Shown: positions 57,647-64,000 of the stretch, piece by piece
Position numbering within the stretch: position 1 is the stretch's first letter
Layout: each line of letters begins with the position of its first letter
Notes under the pieces: generated by a model
What the model was told of the DNA's origin: nothing
The model's database searches: none
Seen by the model: only the letters and a program-made list of their open reading frames with translations
NCBI RefSeq assembly: GCF_035582795.1
Contig: NW_027445436.1
Location: forward strand, 7,252,770 to 7,316,769
Length of the DNA: 64,000 nucleotides
Reading direction: 5' to 3'
Origin: Mycteria americana
Taxonomy: Eukaryota; Chordata; Aves; Ciconiiformes; Ciconiidae
Position numbers and translations under genes: made by a program

Positions 57647-58123
57647 ATCTCCACCCTTTATTCCATACCATTTACGTCATGCTCAGGTCCCACACTATCC
57701 AGTACATCCTCATTAACCACCAACCCCCTTCCCGTCCTTTGATATATACACAGATATCATTCCCTTAGTCTATGGGCCACCCCTGTAAAATGTCCATAAA
57801 ATGCCCACTGAGTTCATTTAGTCCATGACTTGGGTTCTGTCTGTTATGGTGGTCACTCAGGACAGGAGAGGTGGTGTCTTGCGTGGAGTTATTTGGCACC
57901 AAAGCCAGCTCAGGTCTGGTCACTGATGCACTTGCACTGCTTCGTGCGAGCCTTGTCTTCTGTCAGTTCAGGTGATTTTTGCTTTAGTAATTCCTATAAC
58001 ATGCAACTCAAATCATGGGTTACAACAATTTAAAGGTATTTCCATTACAGTCTCCACCCCTGGTGCCTTTGGACCAGGCCATAGTGTTTAACGTTGCAAT
58101 GAATTCCTCCCCTTGCCCCTGCT

Positions 58124-58313
58124 CTGGCATGGGCTTATCCATGTGCCACAGTCCCTTCAGAGGTGTACCTGCTCCGGCATGGCCTTATCCATGGGCCGCA
58201 GTTCCTTCCGGGGTGTACCTCCTCTTAGGGGGTGGACTTATCCATGGCTACAGATGCTTTAGGGGTGTTCTGATCCCACGTGGACTTATCCACAAGTAAC
58301 AGTCCCTTCGACT
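58124..58313 (-). repeat. ~50-bp repeats in the short ERV
   Basis: Four diverged units share CTTATCCATG or CTTATCCACA, a CAGTCCCTTC-like core and a GGGGTGT(A/T)C end (plus strand). No protein reading is evident. Confidence 0.75.
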
Positions 58314-58591
58314 CAAGTTCACATTGGAGTTCCAGCCTGTCCAGTACAGCAGCACAGGAACAGCAGCGATGCCCTGGCCATCTGCCAGCCCAGGCACATG
58401 GCCATTGCTGTACAGCAAACGGCAGAAGCAAAAAGCAGCCACCAACAATCACTAGACTCTAATATACAGTAAGACAAGCAAGCCCCATGGCAAGCACAGA
58501 AGCCAGTCAATTAAGAGCTAAACAGCTATAACAGCTATAAATTCAGTCTAGCAAACTCCAATCAAATCTGTCGTTATCTCGAACCCTTTGA

Positions 58592-58609
58592 GCCCCATGT
58601 TGGGTGCCA
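58592..58609 (-). promoter_or_regulatory. Primer binding site, decayed tRNA-Lys type
   Basis: The minus strand reads TGGCACCCAACATGGGGC. It differs from the Lys1,2 site at 1209-1226 at two bases, both explained by CpG decay, and sits at the same 8-bp distance from its LTR. Confidence 0.75.
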
Positions 58610-58617
58610 AAAAGGAC

Positions 58618-59044
58618 TGTTGTAGGTTAACCCCAGTAGGCAGCTAGGCCCCACACAGCTGCTTGCTCACTTCCCCCACAGTGGGATGGGGAAGAGAATC
58701 AGAAGGGTAAAAGTGAGAAAACTCATGGGTTGAGATAAAGACAGTTTAATAGGCAAAGCAAAAACTGCGCATGCAAGCAAAGCAAAACAAGGAATTCATT
58801 CACTACTTCCCATGGGACGGCAGGTGTTCAGCCATTTCCAGGAAAGCAGGGCTTCATCACATCTAATGGTTACTTGGGAAGACAAACACCATAACTCTAA
58901 ATGTCCCCCCGCTTCTTCCTTCTTTCACCCACCTTTTATTGCTGAGCATGATGTCATATGGTATGGAATATCCCTTTGGTCAGTTGGGGTCAGCAGTCCC
59001 AGCTGTGTCCCCTCCCAAGTTCTTGTGCACCCCCAGCCTACTCG
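58618..59044 (-). repeat. 5' LTR of short ERV, truncated
   Basis: Starts (plus strand) TGTTGTAGGTTAACCCC and follows 17749-18140 closely, then extends to CTTGTGCACCCCCAGCC and stops near 59044. Confidence 0.8.
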
Positions 59045-62000
59045 ATGCTTCTAATACAAATTTAGCTTCTTCTAATACAGAAGAATGAACATTTATTAAC
59101 CCATATTATAAAAAAAAAGAGGGATTGAAGAAAGTGTTCAGCTGCTGCTATATTCTTAGGGTATTCAGATTCAACCTCTGTTTTGGTTTTGATAATGATG
59201 AAACTATATTACTGAAGTGAACAATCAACTAGTTTAACTCTCTTAATCTTAGGGAATAGATCCATAATGGAGAAATGAATAGATGGCTGATGGTACAGAA
59301 ACTGCATAGTACATCTCACCTTCATAATGTAAACATAACAGACATTTGATACCATGAGCATGAGATTATGTGAGGTTCTCATTTTTGGTATATTATTTAC
59401 CATGTATCCACAATATATTGTTCTCTCAAATGACCTGGGGCACAGTAGGTGATCTTCTGAAACAGCTACCTAAGTGACACTGTCTATTCTAAAATTGCTC
59501 TGCACCCTTTCCTTTCTTTGCTCTTTCCTTAATACTTAGATAAGAATTATATTTGAAATAGGCATATGAGCAAGCAATGTTTATACTCTACAAAATGTAT
59601 GAATTGAATTCTTGTGTGTATTTTTTTGCCTCTACTCCAATCTGAGAGGAAGGAATTTTGAATAAATAGGAACTTATAACATATGTGTGAACATGTGAAT
59701 TTATTTTGAATGATGCTTTCAAATATTTAAAGATTATATACACCCGAGAACAGAATTTTAAAACAATTACAGTATAGGTTACTAATATCACAGAAACAAT
59801 TTGCAAGAGAAAGAAAAAAGAAAAATCTGAAGCGAAAATATTTTTTGCTGCTTTGAATAATTCTATAAAGTAAGGTTGAGGATTTCAGTGTGAAATTTTC
59901 AAGTGAAAATATGTTAGTGTGCCTTTTAAATACTATACTATTTTTAAAGAATAGTAGTATGTATTTTTTTATATTCATTCATAATCTACTTATAGAACTG
60001 TTTTTCAAAATTGTTCAGAGGTTGGACGTGCAGGCACACCTGAAGTGATGTGCCTCAAAACACACGTGTTTATTTAAATAGGTAACTCCACTCAGTTTCA
60101 GAGCACCTGGACAGCACAAAAGACCTGGCACATAAGTGACAGTAAACCAGTCTATAATTACTGTGCAGCCTTCTCTCAGCTAGGTGTTAGGGATACCTTG
60201 GCCTGAGGTAGGAAGTGCACACATATTGAAAAAAGTGAGAGTCCTGTACACAAGGGTTAAATGATTTGTTACTCTGTATGGAAGCAAATAAGAGAGGAGA
60301 TAGGGAGACAGGTGAAATAACAGTGCCAGGAGCGTAAGGTTCATAGGGCACAGATTAGCCATCACACTGCCAGATAAACAAATGTTTCAAAAACATGTTT
60401 CTCAAAATCAAACATTCCATCATTGCTGCCTAAGGTCAGGGAGGCCTTGGAGAGTCTGGCTCAGCACAGCCACCCAATGTGAGTAGCAAGTGAGACCACT
60501 ACTGCAGCTGTCAGATTTTAAGCTATCAGATCCAGGGAGCAAAGGAAAGGAGGCACCTTTCACATCAGACACCTCCTGTGGCCTATGAATAATGAGAAAC
60601 TGCAATGCAGTAGCATGTTCTGTGCTGTCCTTACAATGCTCTGTCATTTGTTGGGTGGGAATCCTGGAAATTTGTCTCATGTCACATGAACCTCCATTCT
60701 ACATCTGTGCCACGTACCACATCTGTGTCCCTTTAGGGATGCCATTATTCACTCAGGGAGGATGAATTGTCAATGATTTAGGAAGCTGTGTAGTTTTCAG
60801 GAACAATGCATTTCGCATTTACAGGAAAATATTAATATTTTGTAGTCTTGCCATATATACATCACTGCACCGCAGGGAGTAGAAAGGTCTAAGGGCTGGA
60901 GCAAGGGACAAATTGTCTACACCTAAATTCAGGAGTTAGAAATTAACAACAAGTAAGCTCTCAATTTATACAGTACCTTTAGTTAGTCACTATACTGATA
61001 AGTGTTTGAGCTATGATTCTGTACAGGATGGGGAAGCAGTTTCAAAGGCACTCCAGTATCAAACCTCCAGTTAGTTACCCTAATCTCATATTTAGTGGTT
61101 TCAAGACTTGTGAAGATCTACTGCTTCAGTTTCCTATTGTATGAAAGTGTGACCTCATTTCCTACCTGGTGACATTGTTCATCTTTCTGTCTCCTCTGTA
61201 TATATATATTTAACCTTGACTGCTTCTTCCCCTGCTCCTGCATAATTCTACTTCTATTTTGCTACTGAAGTGGATGACTTTCACGTTGTGTATTGTGCTG
61301 TCCTTTCTCTAATCCTCCATGTCATAACCAAGGCCCTGCTAGTCACATCATGTTCCATAGCTGATATTGGTGATTTTCTATAATGCCTGAGGTCTTTCAG
61401 CCTATTATCATATATGTTGCCTTCCCTGTAGTTGTCAACATAACCAAAGATTCTCTCTTACCTCTGGCCTACTCTGTTCATCTGCACTTCCCCTTTTATC
61501 CACTAGTATGTGCTGCCCTCATGCACTCAGACAAGTGTTTCTTTGTATATTACATTAATTTTCTCCAAGTTTTTCATTGGTATTTCCTTAATGTTCATCC
61601 TGTACCGTCACCCTTGTGACCTGCTAGTGGGTGTCACCACTCCATCCTAACCCCAACCCATCATTTCATAAAATTCAAATACCAAAGACAGATGTTTAAA
61701 ACCCAGTTCTAAGTTGTTCTAAACTGGCACATCTGCATCAATGTTGATAGAATGCTGCCAGAATTACACCAACTCAATAAGGCTACATTACTTCTGTATT
61801 AAAAAGGGATTATTAATAAAATATATTCAGATCTAAAATGTAGCTCTTAGTAGATGCAGAAACTCATTCATAAACCCACTGAATCCAATGCCAGATCTTA
61901 AATCCCCTCTGGATATAAAATTACAGCACGGAAGTCATACATGAGAATCCAAAACCAGAATGTGACCTTCATGCATATGGGCCAGAAATAATTGACACAT

Positions 62001-63064
62001 TCACTGTTACAAAAGCATGTAAACCAACCCATTTGATGTATCTGGCACAGGTGTGTTTGTGGGTGGCCATTTACAAACACTGCAGTGTATTTATCTACAA
62101 AAGAAACTTCCAGGGTATAGCTAAATCAGAAAATATTAGAAATGGGTTTTTTTTATTGTTTCCACTAAACACATTTGTCTGCTTTTCTATATACACTCGT
62201 GCAGAAATTTCCAGTCACTCAAGTCTCCGGGGTGTTTGAAAATGTCTGAAGTCTCTTTAAAAAGCCGATTAGCATGTATCCTAAAAGTTAGACTGTAATA
62301 CTATTTAACTGCTGTATTTATCCATTATGGGCCTGTCAGCAGGAATATGTTGCCCTATAGTACATGACAAGTGAAAAAGCTAGTAACATTGTTTTTCATA
62401 GACATAAAAAATACCAAAGCAGCAATTACTTAGCTAAAATGTCACCTGTTAGATATATGGGGCTCACTGTATTTTGTTGCCCTGGTAACAAATGGTGTAA
62501 AATGACCCCTTTGCACAGCTTCATCAGAATGATTGCATCATGTTTTTTCCATCATTTTACAAAAGGCTGTTTTCATTCTCCCTTCTGGACCATATTGAGT
62601 ATAAAGAGATTGAATTACTGTGCTGTACGCTCTCCATGGGATGTGGATTTAAGAGTTGATATTGATTTACTGAGAAATTTGCTCTTCTTCAAGAACAAAA
62701 ACCTGCAAATTATAATGAATTAGACTTTTATGTATTGACCGTTCAAGTAGTGAAATAGTGTTTCTGCACCCAGGGGCTAGACATGGCATGATCATCATTT
62801 TTCACTTTGCTTGATCTCAACTTTTAACAGTAGTCATGCTAAAAGCAGATGCATTACTCCATAAATTTTACTAATAAAAATGTGCTAACCATTGTTTTAT
62901 AGAGATGCACTCTTTCCAACTTTTCTCTGAGCAAGGCAAAAAAAGATGCATAGAAATATTGTGCTGAGAGCATGCAAGTGTGGGCAAATGGCTGACAAGT
63001 ATTGTAAATAATCATGTATCTATGTTATCTCACAAGTGTGAGGTCGTTTACCCAGTGTGTGAGA
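59045..63064. other. Long non-coding stretch, no gene recognised
   Basis: AT-rich, few recognisable repeats. The part at about 62240-62720 is repeat-free and of balanced composition, and might be a conserved non-coding element; nothing in it can be named with certainty. Confidence 0.45.
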
Positions 63065-63600
63065 TGCCAATATACACACAGGGCAGAGGTATTTTATTTC
63101 ATGTCTGCGCAGAGATGGGTGCTAGGTGGTAGCTCTACAAAGCTAGCACAAAGTTCGGTCATGCAGGTACAGTGTTTATACAGTCTAGTTATACATATGC
63201 ATAAGTAATTACACAAAGCAGTTTTCTATTGGTCTACATTTCTCTTATTTCAGCTTAAAGCTACAGTGCTACTTTAATATTCTGCACATGCTCAAAGGTG
63301 AGGGGTCTCTGCTTGGGCCGGTGTCTCCAGCTCCAGGGGTGTGACTTTTAGTATTATAATGAGGAGAGTTTGCGTGAGGGTGCTTCTTATCACACTTCTA
63401 CTAGTTGTTTCAGATGGTTCCCAGAACATCTTAATTAGCTTACATATTTCTCCAGGATGTGTTTCTCTCCCAAGGACAGTAATTCTTGTTTAGACATTCC
63501 ACTTTCCAGTCTGAATCCCCCTTATCAGCTTTACGTAAGTCCTGGCCTTCCACCAGCTCCTGTTAGACTACATCTACAGCTAGAAAACCACATACAGCAC
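63065..63600 (-). mobile_element. LTR, same family as 26796-27477
   Basis: Shared words with 26796-27477 in the same order include TTAAAGCTACAGTG, CTGC(G/A)CATGCTCA and a following G-rich GAGGGG. ATTTTATTTCA (complement AATAAAAT) near 63090-63100 and GTTTATACAG (63173-63182) give poly(A) and TATA-like signals at the expected spacing on the minus strand. The ends are approximate. Confidence 0.6.
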
Positions 63601-64000
63601 TGTTAGATCGGCAATGATTAGCTCTTCTCTCAGTGCATGTTCACCTTGGGACCAAATACCACTGTTATCATGCTGATACTTGAAGGATGCATTTCTGGGC
63701 AGCTGCAGAACCAAGCAAAGAGTCATTACATGAGTACTAAGGGTATGCAGGAACATACACAAAATTAGTATGTGTGTACTTGGAATGCCAGGTTCCTGAA
63801 CATTATGGTAACTTAGGGCAAATTATCTACTTTTCTTGATTATGTAAACAATTACTGTGTGGGCCACTAAGATACAAACACAATATTACTGCATGTTTAT
63901 TATTTAAAGAGTAAGATATGTCATTCATCCATCAAATAGTAAAATTACAGACACAAAGATGATTACTGGGGGAGAGGGGAAAACGATACCCTGGCCAGAT
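63601..64000. other. Non-coding flank, nothing recognised
   Basis: AT-rich sequence to the window edge with no recognisable feature. Confidence 0.45.

Larger units (their letters stand above)
57397..59044 (-). mobile_element. Short non-autonomous ERV, minus strand
   Basis: On the minus strand the order is: 5' LTR (59044 to 58618, outer part missing), primer site (58609-58592), about 0.95 kb internal region without gag, pol or env domains, a purine tract at about 57647-57660, and a 3' LTR (57646 to 57397) cut by the CR1. The LTR is the family of 16229-16824 and 17749-18140. An internal region of under 1 kb without viral enzymes means it could only move with proteins from elsewhere. Confidence 0.75.

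Overview
This window is bird DNA, probably from a songbird. It carries many 3' ends of CR1 LINEs with the ATTCTATG-type tail, CR1 ORF1 and ORF2 reading frames, and several avian-type endogenous retrovirus (ERV) and LTR families. The background is AT-rich and non-coding. I could not recognise any exon of a host gene, rRNA or tRNA, so this looks like an intergenic or intronic stretch filled by retroelements. The songbird assignment is inference from the ERV style. The mix of nested, young LTR elements would fit a gene-poor macrochromosome or sex-chromosome segment, which I cannot test here.

Layout. 1-1851 is the 5' end of a minus-strand ERV (LTR, Lys-tRNA primer site, gag-like frame with a multi-membrane-pass start and an 11-residue tandem repeat). 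3537-4659 is a long plus-strand LTR with internal ~48-bp repeats. 5234-10335 is a minus-strand CR1 with a second CR1 nested inside it. 12845-13393, 13480-13905, 16229-16824 and 17749-18929 are LTRs or LTR pieces. 18930-25556 is an ERV-L-like pol plus 3' LTR, interrupted by a second, younger ERV at 20039-23536. That inner ERV has intact matching LTRs and a 5-bp target duplication, and its order is gag / about 1 kb of non-viral AT-rich DNA / env TM, with no pol. 26290-28060 holds a degenerate LTR, a CR1 split by another LTR, and a degenerate satellite-like repeat. 32314-33853 and 40586-42016 are 5'-truncated CR1 copies; the second keeps a 439-codon reverse-transcriptase frame. 34896-35695 is an almost pure pyrimidine tract. 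51048-51586 is an LTR. 52110-57396 is a second copy of the CR1-in-CR1 composite, now on the plus strand. 57397-59044 is a short minus-strand ERV, and 63065-63600 is an LTR.

How the parts relate. The composites at 5249-9481 and 53154-57386 are inverted copies: every matched pair of positions sums to 62635, there is no net length change over about 4.1 kb, and I noticed only about a dozen substitutions. They share the same nested insertion and the same frame breaks, so both descend from one already-broken, already-nested CR1 locus. The homology runs out at the CR1 3' tail in both, which favours copying by retrotransposition over segmental duplication, though the latter is not excluded. No element here appears able to move on its own. 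The most unusual objects are the gag/non-viral/env ERV with an initiator-Met-like primer site, and the twice-present CR1-in-CR1 composite.
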